From Hypomesus transpacificus (lineage: Eukaryota; Chordata; Actinopteri; Osmeriformes; Osmeridae): DNA of 64,000 bases. The notes beneath the pieces were generated by a model that was not told the DNA's origin, did no database searches, and worked only from the letters and a program-made list of their open reading frames with translations. Location of the stretch: the NCBI RefSeq assembly GCF_021917145.1, contig NC_061071.1, forward strand, positions 6,260,938 through 6,324,937. The letters run 5' to 3'. The translations under genes and the position numbers were made by a program. Shown piece by piece: positions 27,736 to 48,527 of this stretch (its first letter is position 1; each line of letters begins with the position of its first letter).

Positions 27736-29434
27736 CATGGGCGTCGCTGCAATGTAACTTGGGGGGGTCACGTCCCCTTCACTTAAAAAAAAAAAGTCGT
27801 TTGGACCCCCACATTTGCGATCAAAATATTAGTGCATGACTGCAGGTCTACTAGTCCAGCGATCTCTCCAATGCTTCACAATCAAATCCGTTCCACTTTA
27901 TCAGTAGGAAGAAAACTCATAGCAATAGAATTCCACTCCGCGTTTTGTAGTCAAACAGCATCACCCACGCAGATTCAACTCCCATACTCTTTGATCGACG
28001 CATCGCGCATGCAGCTAGCACTTATTAACTCTATGCTTCAGACAGACGAGATGGACATATGGAGGTTGTTTTCGAAGAAGAGGAAAGTAAGTCAGAGTTG
28101 CCCAAGTTTTCCCTTCAGTGGCCAAAGCACCCTTGTGAGACATTCTCTGACTATAATAGTATTACAGTAGTTGAGTCACAAAGATCCTTCTGCAAACATT
28201 ATGATTATAGCTAACTAGATAAGCAAGGTTTTTACATACATCCAGCACTAGGCAATTAATACCATACTTTATTTACCCATTACAAGTGGAACAGCATTTG
28301 TTGATTTCTTAATCTGGGTCTGCTTTTGGCCGTGTTCAGACCTAGGGGTCTGTTTCAGGCAGAAAAAGCAGCTACAAGTAGCTACAAAATAAATTGCAGT
28401 TTTTTTTATTGCCATAACAACCGTGAGCTAATCTGGAGTTACTTTAGCTAACATGCTAGTTTTTCTAACGACTGAAAAAAAAGAAGAAAAACCTTTTATT
28501 TCAGAATCGTCTTCCAAATTTAACAAGGTTGCTCAACTTGTAATTTTGGTAATTTGAAGAATTTCATTGCTACAGTACATGTTAGTCAGTAAAATGAAGT
28601 AAAAGCGGATTCAACCATTAAAACCATATATCCTCTGCTCTGAAAGCTTCTACCCTCGGGATGTTATCTAATGAGACAAGAGACACGTCCTTCTCTCCAT
28701 ATTAGTATGCTTTCCATGCATAATAAATTCGGTATTGGTAAATGGAGTATATGGCTGATACTTTTTTGGGCTGTGCCATTTAGGGAAACTGATTCAACCA
28801 CCTTACCCATCATGTATTTTCTGAAAGCTCACATCCTAAGAATGTGATCTGTGGAAAAGACTACAGGTTTGAACACACATTTGACCATTTCTGAACTGTC
28901 CAGTCATGCTTTAGGGAGATGCTAATTTCTTATGTAGCCTACATAATTATTAGGCTACTAAACTTATAGCTCTACCAATTGTGAATTTGATATGCTGATA
29001 ACATGATTTACATCTCAGAAATCTTCACATGAACAATCTACATAAAGTTTATTTCAATTATCAATATGAAAGAATGCTCAATGCATGTCCATGTCTCCTG
29101 ATATAGCCTAGGTGGTTGAGAGTGAGTCAGAGGCAGGGGCAGCATGCAGGGGCAGCATGCAGGGGCAGTGGAGACAGCTCTGTTGCTGAGGTGAGTGCTG
29201 AAAAGTGACAGGTAGTTGAAGATGTCTCATTGCTTATTGGGAAGTTTAGTTTTCAAAATATTTTAATGTCCAGCCCCTCAGTATATGTATAACAACTATG
29301 GTAAATAGTTGTGGTAAATGCACCAGAATGCTGGAAATTGCACCTACATCTTAAAACAAATTCTGGGGAGAAACCCCCGGACCCCCCGGCAAAATGTGTC
29401 CCCCCCCACTCTCAAAATGCTGCTGACGCCCATG
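27736..29434. mobile_element. Degenerate hAT-superfamily transposon
   Basis: Ends CATGGGCGTCGCTGC (left) and, inverted, CATGGGCGTCAGCAGC (right) form terminal inverted repeats. The flanks GGTAGTAG at 27728-27735 and 29435-29442 are an exact 8-bp target duplication, the size made by hAT transposases. Left of centre a frame includes MDIWRLFSKKRK (around 28049-28084), which resembles the N terminus of hAT transposases found in fish, but the frame soon ends. The rest is AT-rich without coding potential, so the copy is inactive. Confidence 0.8.
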
Positions 29435-29442
29435 GGTAGTAG

Positions 29443-30673
29443 CCTATGTGCTACAATAGGACCTTTTGAATGTGATTATGGATAAAAGTTATGGTATTGG
29501 ATCAATTAGTTCTTAAAGGCCCTCATGGAAAATAATGTGTACTCGAACCCTAACCCATATACCAACGTTTGAACGACATTAACCATAATCCTTAGTTAGT
29601 TATGACTATGTTCACCGAACAGGTTTCAATGCTAAAATCATCTATGTCACAAATGTATTGCAATCCAAACCTGTGTTCTTCCTGTTTTAGTGCAACCCAA
29701 ACCTGATATAATATATTATGATATCAATGAGCCTTGTACTGGAGCACAGTGGTTGTTATTTGTCCACTGTTGTATCATTGTCATAGGCTGGGAGCCAGAC
29801 CTGTCTACTAGCTCGTGGTTGAGTTGCTCTGGCATATGGGTCTGGCATCCCTCCCATTCAAACAGATTTTCCTCCGGCATGAAAAGTGTCAGGCCAATCA
29901 TAACCATTTATCTGATATGGGGCGGGTTTAACACGATGACTGTACAGAGGAGTACTGTAATGCATTTGCGTACACAACCAAGATGATCATAGCCTTTGCC
30001 ACCATTGCCTCCATAGGAATTTTGGTCTGAGGCCTTTGAAAATGACTCTTGTAGATCTAAAATGTACTGAGAGGTTCCAGAAGAATCCACCAAATCCAGA
30101 ATGAGTGTAGTGATCCCAGGCTACCGTTGCCTGCCTGCCTAGGACTCGACACACACATCCACCACACACGCAAGAACACGACACACGACACAAACACTCC
30201 CCCCAGATCAGAAACTGGATCTTCAGGTCAGACAGAAGATCTTCGGTGGATAATGGCTCAGTGATGTAACCCCCCTCTCCCGCCCCCCCCTGTACCCCAG
30301 GCCTTGGGCAGCTCGGTAACACTGACTCCTGTTGTTCCCCAGATACATACAAACACACACCTTCTGTGTAACCCGAGTCCCAGCTCCATCACGGAAGGAT
30401 TCTGGCTCTGAGACACCTGCTCCAGCCTGACAGGCCTGGGGGGAGGGGCCTACAGCTGGGGTAGGAGAGCGAGAGGGTGCACCGAGTAGTAATAACACCG
30501 GCGAGTTAGCTAGCCAGTCAGAGGGTCAGATAGGCAGACACAGCACAGTCAGTTGTCACGACAGTCATCCGGTCATTCCAACCACCAGGCCAGTCAGTCT
30601 GAGTGATCGGGGACCAGTCAGTCGGTTGAACTCAAAGGGGCTGGGATGATTAGCTGGTTCGGGAGACATAACG
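29443..30673. other. Intergenic region upstream of the TMPRSS3-like gene
   Basis: No coding exon recognised. This should hold the promoter and any 5' UTR exon of the protease gene; no clear TATA box or CpG-rich stretch was seen. Confidence 0.4.
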
Positions 30674-38823
<8,150 letters not shown>

Positions 38824-38867
38824 ACCACTGACTCATTACTGTCTGGAGGCTTTGTATATCGACTGTT

Positions 38868-39115
38868 TATAAAACAACTGTATATCGAGTGAGTCTATAT
38901 AACTCTTGTAGATCTAGTGAGTCTAAGTAACTGTATTGTATATCTAGTGAGTCTATATAACTATTGTATATCTAGTGAGTCTAAATAACTGTATTGGATA
39001 TCTAGTGAGTCTATGTAACGGTTGTATATTTAATGAGTCTATATAACTGTTTAGTGTGTTTAGTAAGTCTATATAAGTGTGTTGTGTATTTAGTAAGTCT
39101 ATATAACTCTTGTGT
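38868..39115. repeat. ~32-bp diverged tandem repeat
   Basis: Units resembling TATATCTAGTGAGTCTATAT plus AACTGTATTG are repeated about eight times just after the TMPRSS3-like stop codon. Confidence 0.85.
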
Positions 39116-39127
39116 TTTGTCCCTTCA

Positions 39128-39572
39128 GGGATAAGTGACAGGGGACCTGAAGTCCAGTCGACACGTTTTCTACAGCCCGACAGGATGTTGAGGATGTACG
39201 TTACCAAAGAAACACATCTCTCCTGGGACATTGTGTTACTGATGCGGACATACATGGATGTCAGCATGTGTGTTTATGTGGCCATCACCATGACGAACTG
39301 ATAGTGGCTGTTTGTACAGAACCAGGAAGTAAAGACCCATTTGTTCATAAAGCATCTGAGAGTCTGATCATTCACACACACAGAGTCCACACAGCAGTCA
39401 GACAAACATTGTTATTTTATTATTTGATAAATCCAGCAGAGACAAAGGGGCCATGATGAAATGCAAACAGAGAAACTATAAACAAGTTCCTGCCAAGTCT
39501 GAGATATAAAAATATGCAACCCAGTCTGATCTGTCCCAACCCCTCACACCAGCACTGCTCTGAACTAGGTGG
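39128..39572. terminator. Convergent 3' ends; pknox1 polyadenylation candidate
   Basis: No coding exon. The TMPRSS3-like gene (+) and pknox1 (-) converge here. A minus-strand AATAAA (plus TTTATT at 39416-39421) is a candidate signal for a pknox1 3' UTR of about 600 bp. The exact end is not established. Confidence 0.4.
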
Positions 39573-39860
39573 CTAGTATACATGTCTGGTGTGTACTAGA
39601 TAGTCAGCTAGTATACATGTCTGGTGTGTACTAGATAGTCAGCTAGTATAAATGTCGAATGTGTACTAGATAGTCAGCTAGTATAAATGTCGAATGTGTA
39701 CTAGTTAGTCAGCTAGTATAAATGTCTGGTGTGTACTAGATAGTCAGCTACTGTAAATGTCAAGTGTGTACTACTAGATAGTCAGCTAGTATAAATGTCT
39801 GGTGTGTACTAGATAGTCAGCTAGTGTAAATGTCTGGAGTGTACTAGATAGTCAGCTAGG
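39573..39860. repeat. ~36-bp tandem repeat, about 8 copies
   Basis: The unit GGTGTGTACTAGATAGTCAG plus CTAGTATAAATGTCT is repeated in the presumed pknox1 3' UTR, with small length changes between copies. Confidence 0.92.
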
Positions 39861-40025
39861 GTAGGTGTTAGGACAGTCTGGGACTGTGTGAAGAAGGTAA
39901 ACACATCGTTCAAACAGGCATGCAGGAGAAAAAGGGTGAGAGAGAGCGAGATGGTCAGAGAGCAAGAGAGAGAGAGCCAGAGAAAGTGGGAGAGCGACAG
40001 TAGGACAGAATTTCGAGAGATCCCA

Positions 40026-41067
40026 TCAGCCCAGTCCAGCTATGCCTCCCTCCTCCTCCTCCTCTTCGTCGTCGTCGTCCTCCTCTTCCTCACTGTGAGT
40101 TCCCAGCATGACTTGCTGCATGGCGAGTGTGGCTCCGTCCGACGAGAGGCTCTGCAGCTCCTCCACGCTCACACCCATCGTTACCATGGTAACTGGCGAG
40201 CAAGAAGTTAGGGTTAACGTTTGCCAGTTGAGATTGGTACCGGTCAACTTCCTACAACCCCGGTTCCCATTGGTCATCCTCCTAGAATATGCGTCTTAAT
40301 TGGTCGACGGGATTCCTCCCACACTCTCACCTCCGCCTATAAAACGCTACAGCTCTGTAGAGGTAACCAATACACTTTGAGGCCAGCCAACCATCAACTG
40401 CCCCTGTACAACGTCCACTTCCCCCTTCCGCCCCTCCCTCATACCGTGCCTTCTTACACTTTTGTAACAACCTACATCGCCCACACCAAAACCATGATAC
40501 AAACTGTGTGGTAACAATACCATCTGATCCAGGAACAGGTTAACTGACCCAGTGAGGGAAGAAAAACATCACATAGCAGCGTGGGAGGTTAAGAGGCCTG
40601 ATCTCCCCCCTACATGCTCCACTTCCTGTCAGTTGAACTCAGGGAAACTCTGGAGAATTATGGGATGTACCGTTGTCATCCTGTTCCTCCATCGCCTGGG
40701 GGAGACCAGTTGCTGTGGCGATGGAGTCAGGCCAGAAGCGCTGCGTCGGCCGGCTCTGATTGGCCCGTTTCCTGCTCTTGGGTGTGTCAGAGGAGCTGCT
40801 GTCAATCATGGGCTGGAGGATCCGCCTCCTGGCATTGATGAACCTGCGGATGGTCGACCCATTGGTAACCCAGTGAGCAGACACCCCAGTCGACTGGGCC
40901 CAGACCGTGGTGCTGGTTCATGTTTTGTGCCTAAGTGTGTCTCACCAGTTGTTGACCTGCAGAAGGGAGAGGTTGGTCTGGATAGCGATCTGCTTCTTCT
41001 CTTCCTCTGTTGGGTAAGGATGCTGAGAAAGAGAGAGATACATCAGACTAGACTCGAGGGTGTGTGT

Positions 41068-41107
<40 letters not shown>

Positions 41108-43625
41108 TACAGCGATGTGCTGGAAGAGCCAGGACCTCATGACGTTAGTGGCCTGCTTGGGTAGAACTCCTCTCTTGCTCCGGCTGCTCTCCTCCTCATG
41201 CTGCTGCTGCTGGGGGTAGAAACTCAGGTCCTGGCTCAGCTGCACCTGCAGCTACACACACACGGCTTTACTGTTCTGCTGCATCATCACAGTACTTGCT
41301 TTTACAGTTTGCCAGTACCTGGGTGTTTCAATGAAGTATTTTCACAGTACCTGGATGTTTTAACGAAGTATTTTTACAGTACCTGGATGTTTTAATGAAG
41401 TATTTTCACAGTACCTGGGTGTTTTAACAAAGTATTTTTACAGTACCTGGATGTTCTAATGAAGTATTTTTACAGTACCTGGATGTTTTAATAAAGTATT
41501 TTCACAGTACCTGGATGTTTTAATTAAGTATTTTCACAGTACCTGGGTGTTTTAATGAGGTGTTTTCACTGTACCTAGGTGTTTAAATGAGGTATTTTCA
41601 CTGTACCTGTGTTTTCTGGAAGCGCAAGGTTCCTGGGGAGAGGCCTTGTGCCAGCACCTGACCCTGAGGGGTGACCACTGTGATGGGCTGGTACACTGTT
41701 CCACCTGCTTCACACACGCACACACACACACAACACACACAGTAGAAGGTTGTTTTAATTAAGTATATATTTTTTTATGAATCTTATTTTATGACCGCAA
41801 CAGCATTGAATACCTTTTAAAATATTTATATATTTATATACAAATACATTCGATTCCGAGCCAGATTCAAAGTGCTTCCTTTACTCTCACATTTCATTGG
41901 TCGTACTTATTCTGTGGACATGGAGGTTCCTGACCACGTGTATTTCTTGGGGGATCAGTAAAGTGAATACCTGTAACCATCTGGGATGGGTTGACTGTTG
42001 CCACGGTGAAGTTGCCATGCTGCAGGGCCGAGGCTGGGACCATGATGCCCTGTGGACTGAGGGTTCCTGAACTAGGGCTGGTGTTCTGTGCACACAAACA
42101 CCCGCGTCAGTGTGGGGGACGCACTGCATACACACAGCACACACGTGTGTGTCTTGTGTCTTATGTGCGTTTGCTGTGTATGTGTATTACCTTTGTGTTA
42201 CCTATGTGTGTGTTATCTGTGTGTTTGCTGTGTATATGTGTTACCCATGTGTGTGTTACCTGTGTGTTTGCTGTGCATGCGTGTTATCTGTGTGTGTGTT
42301 ATCTGTGTGTTACATGTATATGTGTGTTACACTTATGTTACATGTGTACTACCTGTATATGTGCGTTAAATGTGTGTTACCGGTATGCATGTGTTACCTG
42401 TATACGTGTGTTACCTGTGTGTTATATTAGTTTTGCTTGTGTATATGTGTTACCTGTGTTTGTGTGTTACCTGTGTATATGGGTTACTTGTGTACATGTG
42501 TTACCTGTGTACACGTGTTACCTGTGGATGTGTGTTACTTGTGTACATGTGTTACCTGTGGATGTGTGTGACCTGTGGATGTGTGTTACCTGTGGATGTG
42601 TGTGACCTGTGGATGTGTGTTACCTGTGGATGTGTGTTACTTGTGTACACGTGTTACCTGTGTATGTGTGTGACCTGTGGATGTGTGTTACTTGTGTACA
42701 TGTGTTACCTGTGGATGTGTGTTACTTGTGTACATATTTTACCTGTGTATGTGTGTTACCTGTGGATGTGTGTTACTTGTGTACATGCGTTACCTGTGTG
42801 TGTCCAGGAGAGTCTGGATTGTCCGGCTCCGCCCCCAGCAGGGTGTCAGAGTTCATCTTGGTCCTCAGGCAGGCGATGTAGCGCGAGCAAAAGTCCTTAC
42901 ACAGGTCACTGACCTTCTCCAGCTCCAGCAGGTGGATACGCAACACCTGCAGAGCCCCCACCATCTACACACACACACAGACACACTTCAGCAACGCTAC
43001 TCTACAGAATGAAGCTTGCCAACCACAATGCCAGCCAACGTAATGTTGTGTGTGTGTGTGTGTGTCTCACCAGGGTGTCGGTGTCAGGGTCCAGGCTGTT
43101 GGCGGTGGAGCTGTCCTTCCTGTGACTGATCAGGAAGTTGTCGAGGTCGGAGCGAAGGGAGGCGGAGCTTACACACTCTGGCGTCTGAGTGGACTGCTCA
43201 CACTTCTCAAACATGAGAGCCAAGAGGGGGAACAGGGGGTGTCTGCGCGCACACACACACACAGCATCAGAAAAACTCGACACGCTGTTTAACACCCACG
43301 AGGAAGGAGAGGGCGAGGGGGGAGGACTACCTGTAGATGTTTGATTTGTCCGCTTCCATGGGGGTCTGGGTGTGAGGGGAGGAGGAGATTCCTTCGGCTC
43401 CTTCGGTCCTCTCCTCCGTCACACTCCTCTCCTCCTGCCCTTCCATCTCTTCTCCCACACCCATGACTAGGATCTGGAGGAAGACAAAGAGGTGGAAAGC
43501 TCAGAAAGAGGAAGTAGACGCTACATCGTGACTACATCTTCGACACTCGTATCCGGGTGCCTTCACCCTGCCCTCACCTGGTCGACCTGGGGGTAGTCCT
43601 CCATAGCAACCAGCTGCTCTGCCAT
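40026..43625 (-). CDS. pknox1: PKNOX1 / PREP1 TALE homeodomain transcription factor
   Basis: Nuclear TALE-class homeodomain protein; partner of PBX proteins on DNA. Exons: 43625-43578, 43473-43331, 43242-43071, 42964-42794, 42085-41971, 41704-41607, 41251-41111, 41022-40946, 40843-40671, 40192-40026, in phase for 434 residues (human 436). Seen: start [16 protein letters not shown]; the MEIS/PREP N-terminal homology region split over exons 3-4 ([20 protein letters not shown] and [20 protein letters not shown]); [13 protein letters not shown]; the TALE homeodomain over exons 7-9 ([48 protein letters not shown]) with the recognition helix WFINARRR intact; and an acidic tail ([15 protein letters not shown] then E/D-rich). 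Human PKNOX1 is at 21q22.3, in keeping with its neighbours here. Confidence 0.96.
41290..41606. repeat. 32-bp array overlapping a pknox1 splice donor
   Basis: About ten copies of a 32-bp unit. On the pknox1 strand the junction reads AAACACAG|GTACAGTGAAAA and the following copies read AAACACCCAGGTACTGTGAA and similar. Thus the end of the exon (41607) and its donor look like the first repeat copy, and nearly every later copy keeps an AGGTACTG/AGGTACAG donor-like site. Confidence 0.92.
42140..42793. repeat. ~15/34-bp array overlapping a pknox1 splice donor
   Basis: On the pknox1 strand the exon ends ACACACAG|GTAACGCATG and is followed by some 650 bp of repeats such as CACAGGTAACACATGTACAC and AAGTAACACACATCC. 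Dozens of CACAGGTAAC copies match the donor. The MCVTC-type frames on the + strand are artefacts. Confidence 0.93.
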
Positions 43626-44358
43626 CTCAGTGTCTCCAGCGATGCCAACTCTGTCTCATGCCAGTCCAGGACACCTATAGTCCTACACACGCGTACATGG
43701 CTTTTATGTGGAGAGACGCCTCTTATTTGAACTACTAGTCTACATGTGGTCATGCTCAACGTTAAAAGTAGCGTATCACAGGCCTATAGACATTGTAGCC
43801 ACTTTTATCGCTAATATAACACGTCCCTTCATCGTGTGGCATTTAGAATAAAGGCTACCACGTGAACGGCTAATAACTACACGGTAGTGAACTGACCGAC
43901 ACACCGGACTCTGACTCAGATTGACTAGCGCCTGTGTAGCATCTGGGTTTTTGGTGAGAGCATATTTTACATGTGAGCTGGGGTGCATGGTCTACTATAG
44001 CGGCGGGAGTAATGTAAACACTTGAGTGGACGTAAGACGAAAAACTGAGGAGATCTAAGGACCACACAGTGCCCAGATGACCAGTTGGTCGGTTAGTGCT
44101 AACATACACAGCACTTTATTAGCCGAACACACAGGGCCTGGGCCATTCCCCTCTCTCTCTTCTCTCTCGACAAACAAGCCGACATCTTTATTCCGCCACC
44201 GCAGCGGCTCCCTCTCGCCTGGTCTCTTGCGCCTCACTGTCCGCCTCCATACCGGCATGTCCTCTCTTTGCATGACGAACCCACTGCATCCGAGCATGCA
44301 GCGTCGATAGTTAGATTGATGGGAGACGAAAAAAATAAGAATTTGAGTGACAGCTTAC

Positions 44359-44472
44359 CTGGGTGCCAATCTTCGTCACGCTGACAAGGCGCTGCTGCAA
44401 TCGCGGGCCGCAGTTTTCTTGTGTCGTCATTACGTACGGGCACGTCGACTATTTTTCTCATATATATTTATA
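44359..44472 (-). promoter_or_regulatory. Candidate pknox1 TATA box and 5' UTR exon
   Basis: On the minus strand TATAAATA lies at 44472-44465, followed by GC-rich sequence with a TACGTAATGACG (CRE-like) element and a good donor GGCACCCAG|GTAAGC at 44359/44358. The arrangement fits a short non-coding first exon starting near 44435 and splicing to the coding exon that starts upstream of 43625. Inferred from sequence only. Confidence 0.45.
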
Positions 44473-44828
44473 ATGTGGGAGGAGCGTTGCAGCCAAGAAC
44501 GGGATTGTCCCGCCCTGGAGGCTGAACCCTGGCATTCGCGTTTACGATATGAATAAACTTGTGGTAATGATACGAACAAAATCCCAAAGTCTATTTTTAC
44601 AACACTGTTACAACACCCATCCCAAGCAAGTATAATAGTATCATTGGTAAATTGAATATTACTTATTTGAAACGGACCATTTTACAAGTTATCGCTCAGC
44701 CACAAAGGCCAAGCAGTAATTTACATGACCATAAAGTATAGAAAACACAACAATGTTCATTCTGTTGAAATTTTATCAACCGTTTTTCCCCAGAGGTCTT
44801 TTAGAAGAAAAGTGAAGAAGACAGCTGG

Positions 44829-47800
44829 TTATTTAGGGGACACCTCATCAAGAGGGGGATCTGATGAGAGAATGAAGGGAGGGAGAGAATAATAAGAAAC
44901 AATTCACTTCTTCAGCTGATGCAGACAGTACCTACACTTATTACAACAACAGTAGGATGCTATAGAAGACACACACACACACACACAGGTATACCTGGGA
45001 AGGAGAACTCGGGGAACTGGCTGAGGTCTCCGCCCCCAAACAGACGCTGGAGCTTCACTCTCTCCTCTAACAGGGCTTTCTCAAACTCTGTTCCAGCCTC
45101 CACCAGACCCCCACAAGCTCTGATGAGATGACGAGGAGAAACACAGAATGCATACGTAAACATCCGTTTGGTACGAACAATGACATAAAGGGTTATGGAG
45201 CTTCATAGAGTACAAATAGGTCAATGTATCTTAGAGAGCTAAATATAGTTAACAGCACACGCTACATAGTTTACAGACCATATAAAGCTACAAATAGTTG
45301 TATAGAGCTATATATAGTTTACAGAGCTACTTTTAAAGAGATGCAAAGAGTGATAAATGTGGAGGTCTCACTGGCTCCTGGTGTTGTACTCTCTGATCTT
45401 GTCCAGGAAGATCTTCTGAATCGGATCCAGACCGTCTACAAGTAGAGATCATCATCATCTTCATGGGCTTTTAAGATAGGAAACAGCTGGTACACTGAGG
45501 TTTTGCTGTGTGTGTGTGCGTGTGTGTGTGTGTGTACCCTCAGGAGTGTCTTGGGCTCCAGAGTCTCCTGGTTCTCCATCACATGGTCCCAGCATCACAG
45601 AGTCTTCAGGGTCTACTGTCTCTGGAACTGGGGCCACCTGGCCGATAGCAGTCAAACCTGCCAGCTCAGGCTCCATAGCAACATCCGATGCCAGCTCCTG
45701 ACCAGTAGCAACCTGTGTTTCTTCTATCTCCTGGCCAATAGCAACCTCAGTTTCTTCTAACTGTTGGCCAAGAGCACTATCAGCTGCTAGTTCATTAAGA
45801 GCCTTAGCTGCCATCTGCTGGCCAATAGCGGCCTCAACTGCCAGGTCCTGCCCAATAGCAGAGGTGACTGGTGCTCCACTGATGATCTCTACAGGTGAGT
45901 CTGTTGTCATGGAAATTCTGTCTACAGGAGGGGTGGCTATAGGCTCCTCTGGGGCAGTTGTGTACTCTACTGGGGCAGCTTCCACTTCTACAGGGGTAGT
46001 TGTGAAGTCTATTGGAGTAGCTTCAGCATCTACTGGGGCCATTGTGATCTCTACTGGGGCAACTTCAGCTTCTACAGGGGCAGCTGTGACATCTACTGGG
46101 GCAACTTCAGCTTCTACAGGGGCAGCTGTGACCTCTACTGGGGCAACTTCAGCTTCTACAGGGGCAATTGTGACCTCAACTGTGGCAACTTCAACCTCTA
46201 CCAGGGCAACTTCAGCTTCTACTGGGGCAATTGTGACCTCTACCGGGGCAATTTCCACCTCTACCAGGGCAACTTCAGAATCTACAGGGGCAATTGTGAT
46301 CTCTACTCGGGCAACCTCAGCTTTTACAGGGGCAGCTGTGACCTCTACTGGGGCAACTTCAACTTCTACAGGGGTAATTGTGACCTCTACTGGGGCAACT
46401 TCCACCTCTACCAGGGCAACTTCAGCATCTACTGGGGCAATTGTGATCTCTACTGGTGCAACTTCAGCTGCTATAGGGGCAGTTGTGACCTCTACTGGGG
46501 CAACTTCCACCTCTACCAGGGCAACTTCAGCTTCTACTGGGGCAATTGTAACCTCTACAGGGGCAACTTCAACTTCTACAGGGGCAATTGTGACTTCTAC
46601 TGGGGCAACTTCCACCTCTACCAGGGCAACGTCAGCATCAACTGGGGCAATTGTGATTTCTACAGGTGCAACTTCAGCTACTATAGGAGCAGCTGTGACC
46701 TCTACTGGGGTAACTTCAGTCTGTACAGGAGCGGTAGTGACCTCCACTGGGAGAACTTCCACCTCTACTGGGGCAACTGCAGATACTACAGGGGCAGTTG
46801 TGACTACTACTGGGGCAACTTTCAGGGTTACTTCTGGGTCAACAAAATCTTGTTCTGAGGAAACTTCTGGGGTGAAAGTTAAAACGGTTACCTCCTCCTC
46901 TGTTATAGGGGTAACTGTAGTTTCCTTCAAAGCAGATAGGGCATGTCCTAGGACAAATGCAGACGTTGTGGCTGGTTCTGTCTCAGTTGCAACTTCTGCT
47001 TCAACTGCAGTTGGTGTAGCTATGGTAGTGTCAGAGGGCAGTTCAGGGGTAACTGGGGCAGCTGGTCTAGCTGTAATAGAATCTTCTACAGCCTCTGCCC
47101 TAAGAGGCGAAAGATCTTCCACAAGCTCCGCCCTAAGGGGAGAAAGATCTTCTACAGGCTCCGCCCTAAGGGGAGAAAGATCTTCTACAGGCTCTGCCTT
47201 AAGGGGAGAAAGATCTTCTACAAGCTCTGCCTTAAAGGGAGAAAGATCTTCTACAGCCTCCGCCCTAAGAGGAGAAAGATTTTCTACAGGCTCCGCCCTA
47301 AGGGCAGAAAGATCTTCTACAGGCTCCGCCCTAAGGGCAGAAAGATCTTCTACAGGCTCCGCCCTAAGGGCAGAAAGATCTTCTACAGCCTCCGCCCTAA
47401 GAGGAGAAAGATCTTCTACATGCTCCGCCCTAAGGGCAGAAAGATCTTCTACAGGCTCCGCCCTAAGGGGAGAAAGATCTTCTACAGGCTCCGCCCTGAG
47501 GTCTTTGTCTGGCCTTGAAGGGTGCAGATCAGGGACCGGGACAAGGTCAGGCTGGGGGATAGGGTGGGGGTCAGGGGAAGGATGCCCTGAATGACTCCCA
47601 GCCGCAGCGGCCGCAGAGGGGGCTGTGTCTGTAGATTTGTTTGTCTTGGTAGAACGCAGACTCTGCAGCAGCTTGGCGATGTCAACAGCAGGCTGAGGTT
47701 TGGCCTTCTCTGCGTCGGGCAGGGAAAAAGCAGGTATATGGAACACGCTTTTACACAGCATTGAGGTTCAGAACTGTTTCATGACCATCTCAGAGAGAGC

Positions 47801-48482
47801 ATTGTTAGATTGTTTGCCTGTTTTATGTTTGCCGTCTGCCGTAGCGCTGAGATCGACCGGATGTAACTGTTATCATAAACTTTCTGTTCTAACTGTTGTT
47901 TAAATATATTTTCTAGAATTTGTCAATTAAAACTATTAATGGAAAGACACGACACATTGTTATTTATTTTTACATGTTTTATTGAATTGAATTTGACTTG
48001 GTATGTGCCGCACCTTGAGTACAGAATTAACAACAAGTCTTTCTTGTAATCGTTGCTATGCCAACCAGTATGGCAGAGGTGTGTCTACTTTTTAAATGCA
48101 TTTTTGCAATGATGATCGCTCCCAGACAACCAATAAGCACCAGGCAGAGTTGATATATCATTTTGTCATACTGTTGTATTCTGTTGGCTCAACACAATGC
48201 ATACAGCATATTTAGTGTGAGAGAGAGAGTGGTGGATACGTGAGATAAAAAGAGGGAAAGATAGAGGGAAAGGTAGGTTTTATTAATGGGTGGATTTACA
48301 TTGGAAGGTGAGTGTATGTGAGTGTAGGCCTCCTGATGTGTCAGAAATATTGTGTATCGGCCTTCCTGATGTGTGTGTGTGTGTGTGTGAGAGTTAGAGA
48401 GAGTGTGATAGTGTGTAGGCCTTACTAATGTGTGTGTGTGTGTGTGTGTGAGAGAGAGTTAGATAGTGTGTAGGCCTTACTA

Positions 48483-48527
<45 letters not shown>

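Noticed and set aside
27832-28170. A 112-codon gene
   Set aside because: It lies within the hAT element and resembles a broken transposase start.
42110-42912. MCVTC-type open frames on the + strand
   Set aside because: Product of the GT-rich array antisense to pknox1.
45864-47594. 576-codon + strand frame (STGATSAST-type) as a mucin-like gene
   Set aside because: It is antisense to the coupling factor 6-like exon, whose frame continues in phase into conserved exons; no independent support.
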